Positions 1 to 14,900 are shown, counted from the stretch's first letter. The stretch is 64,000 nucleotides of DNA from Rhytidiadelphus loreus (GCA_947034895.1 OX344764.1:57579348-57643347), one strand, 5' to 3'. Notes: generated by a model from the sequence alone, not told the origin. A program made the numbers and translations.

Positions 1-715
1 TTTTGACTAATCAAAACAAAACTCAAATGCTAAAGATAGAAATTGTATTTTTGGTGAATTTTTGAAGTTAAATCTTCAAAATTAATTTGAAGAGAATCTA
101 AAAATAATTTATATTTTTGATTGTACAGATTCTTTCTACTTTTTGCGATTCACATTATCTTCTTTGATGCAAACTTCAAAAAAAACATATAGAACTTATA
201 TTTTATAACACGTTTGTGTTTTGTCCAAGCCCCTTGGGCTTTAGAAAGTTAAACTCATAAATGAATTTGAGGTGGAACATTGTTGTGACCTTAAACTTAC
301 AAATAAAATTTGTAAACTAATATGTTGTATCCTCAAACCTATTCTATTTGTAGATTGAATTGAAAGGTGATTGGTCTAGAAGTCACTCTCATATCAAACA
401 TCTTGCATTCCTTTCACATCATAAGAACACTTCATGCTTAGGGGGTCACTTAGAGTGTCCATTAGAAACCACATGCAAACAAAGCTTTGGACCCCTATAT
501 ATTTTTTGAATTTTAAATTAAAAAAATAAAAAAATATGAATACATTTCCCTACTTTGAAAGTTTATGTTTTGAATTATTGATATTTTTATTTGTTAATAA
601 TAATTAGTTACAAATTTTTGAAGTAAAAAAATACATTGTAGAACTAAAAAATAACTTTCACACCCCTATATTATATATACAAAATTGTCTAAAAAATGAA
701 CAAAAAATTGAAAGC

Positions 716-1128
716 TCATTTTGAGTTGAATATTGATTCAATGGTCATCTAAATGTGTTCTTTATAATTATTTGAGTTGAAAAACATGCCATTTTAGTTC
801 ATTTTCAACCTCTTTTAGAAATCATTTCATATTTTATTTGAGTTGGAAATTCGGCATTAGAAACTTATAGTCATTATTAAACAATGCTCAAAATTTTAGG
901 TTGAAATTATAGTTGATTAGAAACCACTTGTTTGCACATAGTTTGTTATAGTAGAACTAAGTGCACCTCCGAGATTTCATGCCATATCTTGCAAGGCATT
1001 GAGAGATATATCATCCACAAATACAAATTTACAACTCAGATAATTATAGAATTATAGTGAACACATTTAGATGACCGTTGAATCAATATTCAACTCAAAA
1101 CGAGTCAAATTTGTATTTGTGGATGACT
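716..1128. repeat. Nested inverted repeats
   Basis: A stretch at about 716-766 returns in reverse complement at about 1055-1104 with a few mismatches. A shorter pair, about 1008-1030 against 1107-1128, is also inverted. The arms could fold into a hairpin and probably mark an old foldback or MITE-type element. No target duplication was identified. Confidence 0.6.
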
Positions 1129-2394
1129 TTGTAACACAGCAAGTTGTTGTAATCATAAATTCATTGTATCCATGGATGCCTGTGTGAAGTGGACCCATGT
1201 TGTTGTGACCTCAAATCTATTGTATTTGTGCATAGAATTGTGAAGTGATTGGTAATTGCTATTAAGAACTCACCCTCATGTCTTGCAACCCTTTGATAGC
1301 AAGAGAATAACATAGAAATAAAATTTGTTCATACGAAATAAAATTTAAATGATATACAATTGTAAATTGTTTTTGGAGATTTTCTTTTGTGTTTTTGAAG
1401 ATTGAAAACTTGAAGGCATGAAGACTTGAAGGCATGAAGAATGAAGACTCGCGTGTTGTGGTTTATGGCTTGTTGTTCCTAGCCGATTTTGGAGGCTTGT
1501 TGTTATCATTTTTGCTTTGTAAACATTATTGCGGGTTATGTGGGTATCCAATAATAACTTTGTTTTGTGTTTGTGGCGATGAAGTGGGATTGATCACCGA
1601 CATGGTCGATTTTTTATGTTATTCCCATTGGTGAGGCACGATTGTTGGTCACCGTGGGTTTGAAGTTTAGGAGCCAATCTTTCAGACGACCAGCTTGTGG
1701 TTTGGTCATCCCGTTTTACTTGTCCGAGGCCTTGTTTCTTATTACCTACCCTTATCCTTACCCCTCATAGAGCTACTACATGATAGGCCAAGAGGAGGGG
1801 TTTGAAGTTTGGAGACAGAAAACTGAAAACTAGAAGATTCGACGGCTGTACACAAAATTTGAAGACCAAGATCAAAGATTCACAGACGACAACAAGTTTT
1901 GTTGTTCAACAACCTCATTTTAAGTCATTTGTAAGCAGTTGGTGAATTTGCGGTGACAAGTTTACTCATCTTCATCTTCCTTGTTGGTAGGCTGGATTTG
2001 CAAATGACGAGTTCACTTACTTTTTTTGTCCTACAATCTCATTCCTAAACCATTCCCAATTGTAGCCAAAATCCCTATGATTTCCCAAGGCAAACTCTCT
2101 CAACACAACATCGTGTAAGACAACTTAGACCTATGACAACTCAAAAATTGATAAATAGATACTCTATACATCAAGGCCTAAATTAAAGAGATACAACCCA
2201 AAAGTCACACTTAGAATTTATACTATAGACTATAATACAAATAAAATTAAATAATTGCCTTCTAGAATAAAAAATAAAATAAAAATTTATCCAATAGTTA
2301 TATTTTGTAAATAAAAAAACATGAAATGATTCTTATAAATAGACAAATAAAAAATGACTACAAGTTTTGTACTTGTACATTTAAATCTATAATA

Positions 2395-2525
2395 AAGTTT
2401 TCAAGTATAAAAAATTCTATGTATGGAAACTTCAAGTTTCCAAGTATAGAAAATTCTATGTATAGAAACTTCAAATTTTCAAGTATAGAAAATTCTATGT
2501 ATAAAAACTTCAAGTTTCCAAATAT
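2395..2525 (+). repeat. Minisatellite, about 42-bp unit, 3 copies
   Basis: A unit of about 42 bp containing AAAATTCTATGTAT and then AAACTTCAAGTTT occurs three times in a row with a few substitutions. Short open frames across it are an artefact of the periodicity. No function is visible. Confidence 0.8.
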
Positions 2526-5500
2526 ATAAAAATAATAAAATTTAAATATAAGAAAAATAAAATACTTTAGTTTCAGATTATAACTTTTCTTTAGAGTTTT
2601 ATTACCAATGATGACTTATTTGTTGAAGATATTTGAAGTTGAAGATGTTGAAATTTCAAATGTTCTCATACAAATATTGGTATTTAGAAATACTAATTAG
2701 AAGTGGGTGTTAGAAAATGGAATTGTGCAAATATGACGTCTGATGAATTTAATGTGGTTGATTTTGGCATGTAAACACATGCAATCTAGATGAAATGACC
2801 AAGTTCAAATGGCTAACCATCTAACGCATTTTAGATGAAAGGATACAAGAAAGAGCGAGTGCGCACAATTCAAAACAATTGTATAGCTTTAGTATTATGG
2901 AACTTTGGCTAGATGAATGAAGCATTGTAGATGATGTAATATGCAATAAAGTCATAGCTTTAGTTTGTCCTTATAGAAAGTCTTACATTTCATTGAGAAA
3001 AAGTCCCTCCAACAAGTCAAAAAACTGACATAAGGACCGTACATCACCAAAATTACAACTTTATAAGTTTATAGCACATCTTGCTCATTTGTTTAAAAGT
3101 ATTTGCATTAATCGGCTTGGAATTAGGTGTTGCTTTATTACAAGCTTATGTTTTACTAAATTGACTTTTTTTTTATTTAAAATATTCTTTACAGATTTTG
3201 GTGTTATTATTTTGATGTTTTCAAATAGCCTTGTACCAGACAGTATTCACTCAATATTCATTGAGATGAATCCATATTATGAAGTCTAAACACACCCAAC
3301 ACTTTCATCATTCTACCTAACTTGTCATTCACTATGCCAAAGGTAAAGTAGACAATAGAATGAAATCTATGTAGATTTTTTTACTACGTTCTATAGCCTT
3401 TGTAAGATTATTTTCTCTACTTTTTAAAGGGACATAGAGAAGAAAAGCGCCAAGGCACCTTTGCCTTTGTACTCTTCATTTGCGAAATGAATAAAAAGTG
3501 CATAGCTCCGAGAAAAAAAAAGCTTAAAATAGCACATTCCGAGCAATTTGCTATATATATATATATATACTTTTCTACACATTGTATTGATAAATCATCC
3601 TAGATAATTCATTGATGTTTTGAGTTTTGCAAAAAAATCTCTTTTGGCTCAAGAAAAGTAGGGCACTTCCTACCTATAAAATAATAATTCTATTTATCTA
3701 CCTCTCCAAAAACAATATCTTGAATATCAATTATAGCAACAACTTTTGATAGCATGTGATGTTTGGATATAAAATCAATCCGTTGCAGATGAGCAAAAGC
3801 AAGTGCTTTTATTTTACAACGTTAAAGAGAATTGGTTCCATTATTGACTAAAAACACAACTAACTAAAATAACTAAAATATAGAATTTTCAGAATTTAAA
3901 TCTAAAAATTGTTCATTAATAGTAGTGTAGAGAGCACCTGAGCTCTATCAATAATTGTAATTTTGAGAGAAATAATCTCAACATCAATGAAAGGGTAGTA
4001 TGTATTAAAATTGTCATTTGTATTGCATCCAATGCCAAAACTCAAATTGTAACTTTGATAATAAAATAATTCAATATTGTTTTTCAATTCCCTCAGGGAC
4101 AATTTTATCATATGGAAATACTAAGTGCAAAAAAATTTATAACTTGATTACATATTTGAAGGTAAATTATAGAATTGGTAGAAATTACAAACATCTAATG
4201 TATAGATGTACTTATGGTATCAATACCATATGTCTCCAAAAAAATTCTAGGAATTACTTATTTAAAAAAATATAGTTAACATAAGACAATTTAGAATATC
4301 AAATAAATTCTTATAAATTTTTGGATGGGATGTCTCTTAATTACCAAATGGTTGAATATAAATATAATTAAATGTATTTCAGATGAAATCGAGATTTATA
4401 GGATTTTTATGTCAGGGTTGGGAGTTGGATTCTTCCATTCCCTCAAAGTAGTGTTGTTATCCTTCACCTAGGTATTTTATGATTTTAAATACTATTTTTT
4501 ATCCTATGCAATCACTAGTGTCTTATTGCTTGCAAAATTAGTGAATATTGTGCAATTTCAAGTTTCTTTAATGTACAAGTCTTAGTCTTAGGTTTAATTT
4601 GAAATCTTTCAAAATGATGAAGAAAAAAGGTTAATTCTAGTGTAAGAAATTGATATGGATGAAGCATCTATGGGAATGACTCACCTATCTAAGCTTTATG
4701 GATTTAGATGGTAAATTCCATCTTTGATACTTAGGTTAGGAGGTAGACCCTATAAAGAATTGACATATTCCTTCTCCACATAGTGACAAGGTCATTTGAC
4801 ATCTCCATTGTAGTTGAGTGGACTATGGTGGTAAGCACCTAAGCTTGAATTGATGACCACATTGTAGTCTATCAAGGCCAAAGCCATTAAGCCAAGGCCA
4901 CAAGTACCTTGAATTCTTTGAAATTATCATCCAAGAAAAAATATAAGTAATTACAACTTCCTTAGCTACCTATTTCAAAAAATTGCCCTAATTTAAAATC
5001 AACAACTTCAGTGTCAAAAAATATACATTTAAAAAAAATTATATATTGATAGGTGTCCATAAATTTATATTCACACTAATAGTACATGGGATACTTATCC
5101 TCTTGTTTATGGAGGTGGTGTCATTAGAAGTAACCCCAAGTTAATTTTAGGGATTTTGATGATTTTGAATTTAGGATACATAAAGTATAGGATTATGAGT
5201 GTCATTGTGTCATGAATCAAAGTATAAATTGTCAATTAGACCATCATAAGAATTGAATTAACTAAATAATCCTATGGTTGAATTTATAAAATAATAAATG
5301 TGGATGAAGATTTTAGCCTTGCTTTGGATGAAAGTATTTTGAAGCAGTTTTGGGTCTCAAACACCATAGTAAATTAGGAGTCAAAGATAGTAATATCAAT
5401 TAAAAAACCCATAATAAATAATATTTATTCTTCCAAAAGATTTGTATTATGGATTCATGTCGAGCATTCTTTCATCTTTCCATTGGTATATGATCTACTT

Positions 5501-6667
5501 GAAGCTTCTTAAAAATTAAATTGGTTACATATGATATACTTTTCAAGCATTCATGGTCACTTTGTAGATAGAAAAGCATGCAAAGGTTTAAGATTAAAAA
5601 AATAGAGTTGAGGATAGAGTTCATGCTTAAGACTAGAGTTGGTCTAAGATCATTGTAAGAAAATAGTTTATGTGAGACAACTTACTCTAAAAGCAACTTC
5701 ACAAAAGGTTCTCAACATTGTTTGTTTTAATGTTTTTTAGAATTTTGACAATCTCCCTTTAGTTGTTTGAAATTTGTGGTTACTTGTGCATTAGATTGTA
5801 AGTTGCCTTGCCGTTCCTTGAACATCATGAGAATTTGTGGTCTTCAAAAATGACTACAAAATGTGAAATTTTGGAATTTGCCTTTCTTTAATTATAAAAG
5901 ACTAATTACAATGAAGAATTGTAAGGTTTTTTAGTTATATTCTCAAAGAAATTTGCAAAGGAATTATCTATTTATACAAATGTTCAATTGGAAAGATCAT
6001 AAGTTTTAATTACTTCATAAGGGGGGATCATTTTCATTGTCCTTTGGATTTTAAGGCACTTTTTATGTTAGAGTATTTTTCCAAAAATTACCAAAGAACA
6101 CATTTTACAATATTATTAATAAATATGAGATTCATATGATTCAAAAATTACATAATAACTAAAACCATAAAATTCATGCCATCTAATTGCAGAGACAAAT
6201 GCCTTAAAAAATGTATATCAAATAAGGATTGAGGAACATTATTGCAAATATTTGAATCACAACTTCATTATATCTATGGAAATTTCACCATCAAAATAAT
6301 TATGTATATATTATCCATTGTAGATGCAAATACATGTGAAAAAAATTGTAGAATAATGTTATCTCAATAAATTGATAGTGGATGAAAAATCTCTCTTGTT
6401 GGATATATTTATTGTTCACAATTATTGCAAAGGCTCCTTGGGAGATACATTTAAAAAAATACATTTCACAAGTTTTCTAGTGCAAATTATAAGTCACAAG
6501 CATGAATATGCTTGTGTGTATAACATTTGTATTGCATTCTAGATTTATGAATTATAAATAAATTGTTGAGACTTCTCCCAACTTTTGAAAACTAGGAATT
6601 TAATTATTAGGCACTTTAAAAAATAATTATTTCCTATAAGATGTACTTTGAAGTAGGTTAGTTCTAC

Positions 6668-6939
6668 CATTAGATGTTTTTTCGACCCACTAGGAGACCG
6701 CGGAGTTATAATGCTGTGATAACCAGGGAACGTGACTGCTACAGTGACACCTCAGTGGTCCTATATGGCCAAGAGGTTGCCATCTCATTTCTCAAATTTT
6801 TATTTATTTATTTTTCAACTTTTTTTTTTTTGAATTTTTTGAATTTTTTTTGGATAGCTGGTTGTTTCTTCATTGTGGGGGAACAGTGAAGGAAACAAGC
6901 TTGAAACAGTCTCCCGGAGACCCAAAAAAACATCTAATG
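6668..6939 (+). mobile_element. MITE-like TIR element, copy A
   Basis: A 272-bp element bounded by CATTAGATG and CATCTAATG. The ends extend into imperfect terminal inverted repeats containing GTTTTTTCG and a GGAGACC motif. Its sequence is homologous to the reverse complement of the element at 7080-7369, and the middle is T-rich. It codes for nothing. I could not define a target-site duplication, so the superfamily is open. Confidence 0.8.
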
Positions 6940-6979
6940 TAACTAGGCGCCTGATATATAGATAACAACTGAGCATCTA

Positions 6980-8700
6980 AAATAAAGTTAAGCCATTAAT
7001 ATGATATCGTGGTCACCTAACTATTTCAGCTACTTCAGTAAAGATTCACTATGGTTATGTAAAAAGTCCAAATATACCTCATTAGATGTTTTTTGGGCCT
7101 CTAGGAGACCGTTTCAGGCTTGTTCCCTTCATTGTTCCCCCCACAGTGAAGGAATGTTTGGTTGTTAGAAGAAAAAAAATTCAAAAAATTCAAAAACAAT
7201 AACAACAATTCTTCAAATTCAAATAAAAGTTGAATTTTTTTTGGGAGAAATTAGCTTGCAACCTCTTAGCTATGTAGGACCGCTAAGGTGTCACTGCGGT
7301 AGTTATGTTCCTTGGTTATCATAGCATTATAACTCACGATCTCCCGAAGACCCGAAAAAACATCTAATGTATTTTAAAAAAATGAAGCAAACGGGCCAAT
7401 GATGGCTTAAAGGTACCGTATGTCCATCTAACTATTTAAGCTACTTCAATAATGGTCCACTATAGTTATGTACGTAAAAAGTCCAAATATACTTCATTTG
7501 AACAAATAAAGCAAATTGATATTTTTGAATTGTGCTAGTAGCACTTTTGGTATGCGCCAATGATGGCTTAGGAGTGCTTTATGAGTCAGACAACAATCAT
7601 GTATTGTTTTAGTGTAAATTTTCAAAGAAGTTGTCTATTTAAAGACCTGACAAACATTGTGACTATTTTGAAAATAGTGTAGTCATCTCAAGTGAGTAAG
7701 ATGACTGTTATGAATTTAAGTGTAGTTAGTTTAGGGTGGACTAGTGGCCACTTTTGAGATTTGGAGGAGGTTGATTAAAAATTCATAACTAATTCAAACT
7801 TTGACAAAAAAAATATATGATTCTACTTCTTCTTACTTCAAATACTATTTTTCCACTTGTGAAAATAAATTTACAATAGGTATTTCTACAAATTTCTAAG
7901 AGGGTCGAATAAAAAAATGTGGTTAATTTTACAAGAAAATTGCAACCTAAAATAGTCATAATTCCCCCAATGCTTGACTTGTAGGCACCTAAACATTTAA
8001 GCTATTTCAATAATGGTCCATTATAGTTATGTAAGAATCCTAAACATTCCTTATTTGAACAAATGAAGCAAATTGGCATTTTTGGATTGCAGTAGTGATA
8101 CTTTAAGCATGTGCCAATGATGGCTTAGGAGTGCCCTACGGTTTTAGATACTTCAATAATGGTCTATTATGTGAAAAATTCAAATAGATCTTATTTGAAC
8201 AAATGAAGCAAATATGCATCTTTATATTGTGATTGTGATACTTCTAGCATGTATCAATGATGGCTTAGGAGTGCTTTATAAGTCACACAACAATCATGTA
8301 CTGTTTGGGTGTCATGTTTGAAAGAAGGTGGCCAATTGAAGACTTGACAACCAATACCACTCATTTTGAAAAATAGTCTAGTCATCTCATGTGAGTAAGA
8401 TAACTGTCATGAATTCCAATGTTGAGTTGGGGGTGCCTAGTTTTTCATTTTGAAATTTGAAGCACATCAATTAAAAAATTTGTAACTAATTCATACTTTA
8501 TTAAAAAATATTGTTCTACTTCCTCTTACTTTGAATATTCTTTATCTACCTTTGGAAATAAATCTAAAATATGTATTTCTTCAAACCTCGTAGAGAGTCA
8601 AATGAAAGATTTTAGCTAATTTTTCAAGAAAATTGCAACATGAAACAACCATACCCCCCATACTTGACTTTGAGAAAACAATATTTTCTTAATGATGACT
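6980..8700 (+). repeat. Degenerate direct repeats
   Basis: Related segments recur near 7030, 7430-7720, 7990-8130 and 8140-8520. Shared words include ACTTCAATAATGGTC, AAGTCCAAATATAC and AATGATGGCTTAGGAGTGC. Related stretches also appear near 29.15-29.3, 29.8-29.97 and 38.37-38.65 kb, so this is a dispersed repeat family, here partly tandem. No intact open frame or clear termini were found. Confidence 0.65.
7080..7369 (-). mobile_element. MITE-like TIR element, copy B (inverted)
   Basis: A 290-bp element with the same CATTAGATG termini as copy A, lying 140 bp away in opposite orientation. Read in reverse complement, its right part matches the left part of copy A over more than 100 bp with scattered substitutions. 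The pair could therefore fold into a long imperfect hairpin. No coding capacity. Confidence 0.8.
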
Positions 8701-11700
8701 TTGATGAAATTGAGGTAGATAATCTATATTTATAGAGATATAAGCAAAAATATGCAAACATTCAAGAATGGATTCAGGCGCTAAGGGAATGAGGAGGGCT
8801 TTGTTGTCACTTTTAAGATAATTACAAATGACATAGTAATTGTTGTGGCAAAGGTGCAGGGCATACTAATCAAAGTAAGATCATATAGGACAAAAAACAC
8901 AATTTGTACTTTGTGAAGAAGGTCAAAGTCTAGTGGTTTTGGGGACTATCATGTATTATGAGTGTTTCTTTGACATCTATATCTAGGTTATCTTATTCAT
9001 TTCTTGAATATGCATTTTTATTGGAGTTATGTAGATTACAAGTCATTATTCATCCAAATGGGCATACAATTATCCAAAATGAAACAATGTTCTCAAAGAT
9101 TTTGTAGTAGTTTAGAAATTTTATTTGTTACAAAAGAGGATCCTGTTGTCAATTATTCTCTCAAAAAAATTGTTCAAAAAAAATTCTTTGCTTCCATTCA
9201 AGATTTTAAAAATAGGAGCATCAGTAAGATAAACTTCTTATAAACAATCATTAATGAATTCAACTTAATAAGCATTAATTTCAAAATCTCAAAATATTCA
9301 ATTCACCATTTTATGGTTGTTGGCCAATTTTCAGCAAATCTTACCGGTGTAAAAAAATTCTCAAAATTTAGACTTTTCAATTCATACAATACAAATTAAT
9401 TTAATTAATGTGGACTTGAATTTTACGTCCTATTACACCCTGGGAAAGTACTTTTGTAAAAATGGCTATAAGACCTTTGAGTTCTAGGAGTATTAAATGT
9501 GGGAGTATTATTCAAATGAGATTCATTTTTTGGCACCCTATTATATACTAATTTATTGAGTTAGTCAATTTTTTTGCAAGAGATGCTTAATATAATTCAA
9601 CATGACTGAAATTTGAAGGCATTCTGGATTAGTTTAAATTATTAGTATTACTTAAAAAATGAACATAAACACTTCAAATTTTCCAAGTATTGTATAGAAA
9701 AAACAAATAATTCATTTTTGACAACTCATTGCTTAAAATCATGCAAGCAAAAAAAACTATTGGCATCGACAATAGACCTTCATTACAAATAAAAGTATAC
9801 CTTGTAGAGTGAGGGAAACACAACAATGTTATCCAGAACCATACTAAAATCTAAAGCATACTAAAATCTAAATGCTTTGCACAAGAAGTCGAGCATGAAA
9901 ATCAATGATATAGTTTATAGCTTATGTCATAGAGGAATGGACCCCTAAATTGACCCTACATACATACATACATACATACATATATACACACACAACTATA
10001 TTTACTTCTAATATTTTGCTAAATTTCATGATTATAAAGTGCCCTATATTTAATAAATGGAACCCCATATTTTTTATGAAAGATATGTAATTTTTACTTC
10101 AAATTCATTCATCACACCCTATATTGGTCCTCACTTAGTTGGATTAGATCTATGGGTATGACATTAATGTGCATGCATTTGGTGCAAATGTAGACTAATT
10201 AGTTTGAACCTTTGGATGAATCTTGAATGAACTTTGGATGAAAGTAAGTGAATATGGCTAAAGGTTAGATGACAATAATATCATTTGATTTAGTATGAAA
10301 TTAGTGTAATCTTGAATTAATCTAAAATACTATGAACTTTCATATTACCATAAATTAGTTACAAGTTCAATCCTTTATTGCCAAAACATTAATTAAAGAA
10401 AGAAAAGCATGCTCATCACCTATTTTCAAATTTATTGACTTATTGATTTCAATCAAGGTCCATAATCCATCTTTCAAGATCTTCATTACATATTATAGGA
10501 GTTCAGTTCCACACCAATAATAAACCCTCACCACATGTCATATAATCTACAAGTCAACCTTGATACTTTGGTTTTTTTTATCAACTAAAATGTTATAATT
10601 TCTTACACTAATTGATATTTACAAACAAGGTTTTAAGCACATTTAAAGGATATATATAACTTATTTAATTATGTTGATTACTTTGTTCTAAAGATCAATT
10701 CATAAAGTCTATAATAAGGAAATTTATCTATATGTAAAGAGAGGGGGAAACTATCAAATTCTTACAACTTATCCCATAATTATTTAATATGATGAAACAA
10801 GAATTTGAAAATTATCCATACCTAAAGTTTGTTTGTTTGTTTGTTTGTTTGTTTGTTTGTTTTGTTTGCCATGTTGAGATCTCCATGACCACACATCCCC
10901 TAGTCACATTCTTGTTACTACCAAAAAGCCCTCAACAAGGAGGGGTGCATGGGATTTGTTTCATGGAGTTTGAACCTATGATGTGAAATTTACTTTCTTA
11001 CATTTTGACTGTGGCAACCTAGTGATTCATTATGACCATTCAATACAGGAGTCAACAATAAAAGAAACTTATACAGGGCAATGCTTCCACACAAACAAGC
11101 TTGAGACCCCCGAAAATACGAATATGAGTACAAAACGATATTACATGTAAATTCTGTTATCTCATACTCATGCAAAACATGAAGTATTATCATAATACCA
11201 GTGTGTAAAAATATTGTGAGTGATTCATTACTCCTGGAATCGAAAATTTGAACCCATGAGGTTACTGGTATATATCATATGCATACAGAATATTGAGCTG
11301 CATTGCAAGATTTGCAAACTCAAAATTACTTCCGATACTGTATTAAAACAATAAATCATTTGCAAAGACCTCATTAGCAAATATTTAATATTTAAGGTAA
11401 GCACACCTAACTGCAGTCCCTATCATATTGTATATCCCACTGTTTCAAAACCCAAATCATGTCGCTATGATTATTCACTTATTTGGGTGAAACAAATCTC
11501 ATAACACCAAGTATGAGTCTTTGAGATTTAGGTCTACAATGTGACACGGGATTGCAATTGGGTGTAATCACCACACAGCATTGTTCTCTGAACTTGCGTC
11601 TGAGGCTACCCTCACAGTTGGCAAACAAAAAAATTGTCTCCCTAACATAAATTTTACATAAAAATCTAGCTTTGGGCATCAGATATGCTTGTCCTCTGGT

Positions 11701-11981
11701 TTTCCCCTGGTTTCCAGAGGTCACATCCATTGAAAAAAAGTTGTTGTAGCGTGTCACTGCATCTCTACAAGAGAGACTTCCACCGTCGCATCACAACAAA
11801 ACATTATTAACAAGTTTTAGCAGGCTACCCTTTGCATCCCAAAACAATAGGGACCCTGCCCATGAGGTGTCAATTGCTACTTGCATCAAAATTCACCCCC
11901 CAAAATCATGGAAAAGATACTCCATCCTCTGGCGCAGTGTCACAGAAGGAGTTGTGGAGAGTTATGGGCATCGAACAGAAA
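7370..11981. other. Intergenic region, simple repeats
   Basis: Apart from the repeats to about 8700, this stretch has no recognisable gene. It contains a CATA/CA microsatellite at about 9958-9992 and a (GTTT)n run at about 10828-10868. The part from about 11,400 on is richer in GC, lies just downstream of the PMS1 stop codon and probably includes its 3' UTR. Confidence 0.6.
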
Positions 11982-14900
11982 CTACCTTTGACGCAAGGCT
12001 GTGAGATCTGCCAAATGACGCATGGTTGGGCGACCATGAGGGCAATTCCAGGGGGCATCGAGATCTGACAAATGCCATAAAATCTGCCACATCCAGGGGA
12101 ACCAGAAACTCCATTTGAGTGACCAAAGCAAGCGGAGCAGATTCTAGAGAGTCAAAGCCCTTTAATTCAACAATGAAGGCAGGGCTACACAAGCTGGAAT
12201 GAATCTGGTTTGTTAGTTAGTTTCCAGCTTGTGTAGCCCTGGAATGAATCTACCTGGAACCCTGCAAGCATAAATGGGAGGAGCAGTAGCATTAGCGTAT
12301 CAAAGACAAACAAAAAATGCCCACCTTCTCCATCTCTTTTTTGCAAAGAGCATCGCCAATCATTATGGAAGATCTACAGGCTCGTGAGGCTAACATTGCT
12401 CGAACTCGAGATGGGCGGACGGCAGATAACAGTCCTCCCTTCTGGGATCCGCTTTGTCCTTTGTCATTTCCAGTACAGGTTGGACGGGCTCTAGAAACGG
12501 GGGCTGATTCATTTGCCAGAATTCCTACTAGTTCTTGCACATCTGCAAAATGCAAGTAAACAATTAGCTATGTCGGGCTAGTAGCGTTTGGCCTAGTTTC
12601 TTTTGCTCTCTAAAAATAGAAAAGTACGCAACGCACAGATTGTAAAGGAGGCCCAGTAGGCCCGGACAAGTAAAGCCCAGTTACGTTGGTGGCTTACAAA
12701 TATGACATCCCCAATGTGACACACAAGAGCTGCTCGATGGTACTATGATGGACAGGGAGGAGGAAACTCAGCGTACGATAGAGTTTAATCTTCCAGACTT
12801 TGAAGGCCCTACAAATGAAGACTCCCAATCTCGCTAAGTTTTGCTCTCCAAAGACCTTCATAAATCACAAACCCTAACTAGCGGAGTGAGTATTTTTTTT
12901 GATAAGGCTGGAATAGCTGCTAGGCTGTGCAGGCTGTCCCGCTTAGGTCTAATAAAAAACTTACAAGAAAACGGATGTTAGTCAGAAGTATCAATCAATC
13001 AAGCGGAACAAACCAGTACCTCCGATGCCAAACGTGATATTCTTGCTGAAGGGAACAGCGCTAAGTTGAAGCCGTCTTCCTGGAGGTGCGTTCTCGTTCT
13101 CCACAAAATCGAACCCATTTTGTCTGCCAAGAGGCAAGGTTTAGTAACAAGCCAAAAAGTTCACATAATGACGTGGAAATCTTTTGGGAAAAAGAAGCAG
13201 AGAAACACCCTGCAAGTAGTCCATCTCATAGAAGAAATTAGGAACGATTGAAATTCAAAATAAGAACAGATTGAACTAAAAATCTCACAAGGCAAGGAGA
13301 GCGACGCATTACAAAACTAAACAGATTCATACATTACTAGTATGTCAATCGTTTCTGCATCTCAGTCCAGGTGTACAGGAAATACTAATATAATTTGGAA
13401 GATATTCCACAAACCTAAATGTTTCAAGGTGAGTAGTTACAATGACCTCCTCTGCAGCTGACAGTTCCACGGGCACAGGTCTGCAGTGGCGTCAACAGGT
13501 GCCAGTCAGTTGGAAACAAGTACAGATCTGCCTCCCAACGTACAACAGAAAGTAGCAACTACCTAACCACCAAACAAAAAATCGTTTCCAAATACGATTG
13601 TGCTTGACCCAGCTTCATCCAATTCACATTCGACTGCAGATACTGTAACACACTATGGGAACATAATCAAGTGAATAGGAAAGCATTAAAATGCACCGCA
13701 TAAGGGGTTGCTTGTTCAGCACTGTGGTCTTTGATAATCGCTCAAAGTTATACTTCTCATCAGACGCATGCTGTTACAGTCATGATACAGCAGCACCGTG
13801 TTATTTCTGGGCTAAAAGTATTTGTAATACACCTCAAATCATGTTGAATTAAAGGTGAACACAATAACTTCCCAAGATCCTTTAGTTGGAAACCAATCAC
13901 TACAAATTGGATTGAGAATATGTATTCTCATATGACACAACAACAAATCAATGTAATGAGGAGCAATTCCAATCTGGAAAGAAATCTGAAAGTACACTAG
14001 AAGATGCAGTACATAATCTGGATTGTCCAACACGATTCAAGGATTCAAGTACCTGATCCACGATAAAGAGATCCTGGTCCAACTTTGCGAGGATGAATCC
14101 TAGATTAAACTGACCGACCACCTGTTTTCACAAAGCGCACTTTAAATTCAAAACGGAGTTGAGAGTTGGGAATCAATGGGGACAAAGCTGAATGCAAACA
14201 GCATCGTGGTCAACCGTACACCAATTACTAGGCAGATCCAAACAAGAAATACAAAGACTACTTTGTGAAAACAACCAGATGAATGAACAAGAACTGAAGT
14301 GAAAGCAATAAAAGAAAGTCTATCCAAGCTATTAAAATTACCTTCATCTGCTTGAAATCACTTTTGTTAAATGTGCGTTCAAGCTCCTTAGTTGCAGCAA
14401 CAAGAGCTGCTTGCTTCTCAGCCCCACCTTTAGTCACACCATCAGCCTCCAAGGTTGCAGCAGTAAAGCCCCTGGTCATCAGGATAATACGCCAGCTTCT
14501 TAATTGTCTTAACAAAAAGATCCCAAATTGAGCAGGAAGACTCAGAAGCGCAGTAATTTGAACTAGAAGCCATGTTCTAAATACTGACTCTATAAATTAT
14601 CGAGCTAATTAGTGGCACGCTTCTGCGTTCACTCATGACAACATTGCTCGCAGCAAATACACCAGGTAAGATCTCATTCAAGCTAAGTACCTCACCTCAT
14701 TCTTTTCAGAGGTTTTCCGTGTATTTCCATTTCATCTTTAAAATGCAACAATCCACGTCTACCCTTCACCCGAAGCCTCTGGATATCAAACATAACTTCT
14801 GCTGTGTCCACTTGCAAGCTGGAGGGCTGATCTGCAACTGCAACAACATCAAACTCTAGTCGTACAGCTACTCCTCATAAACAAACAAAAAGGGACAAAT

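Larger units (their letters stand above)
1..6667. other. Gene-free AT-rich region with decayed repeats
   Basis: No open reading frame here resembles a known protein; all are short and AT-driven. It holds direct repeats (about 280-420 and 1200-1300), inverted repeats near 716-1128, a 42-bp minisatellite near 2395-2525 and a TA run near 3553-3570. Positions about 5250-5380 carry a repeat found again at about 22.4 and 42.7 kb. I see no RNA gene. Confidence 0.6.
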
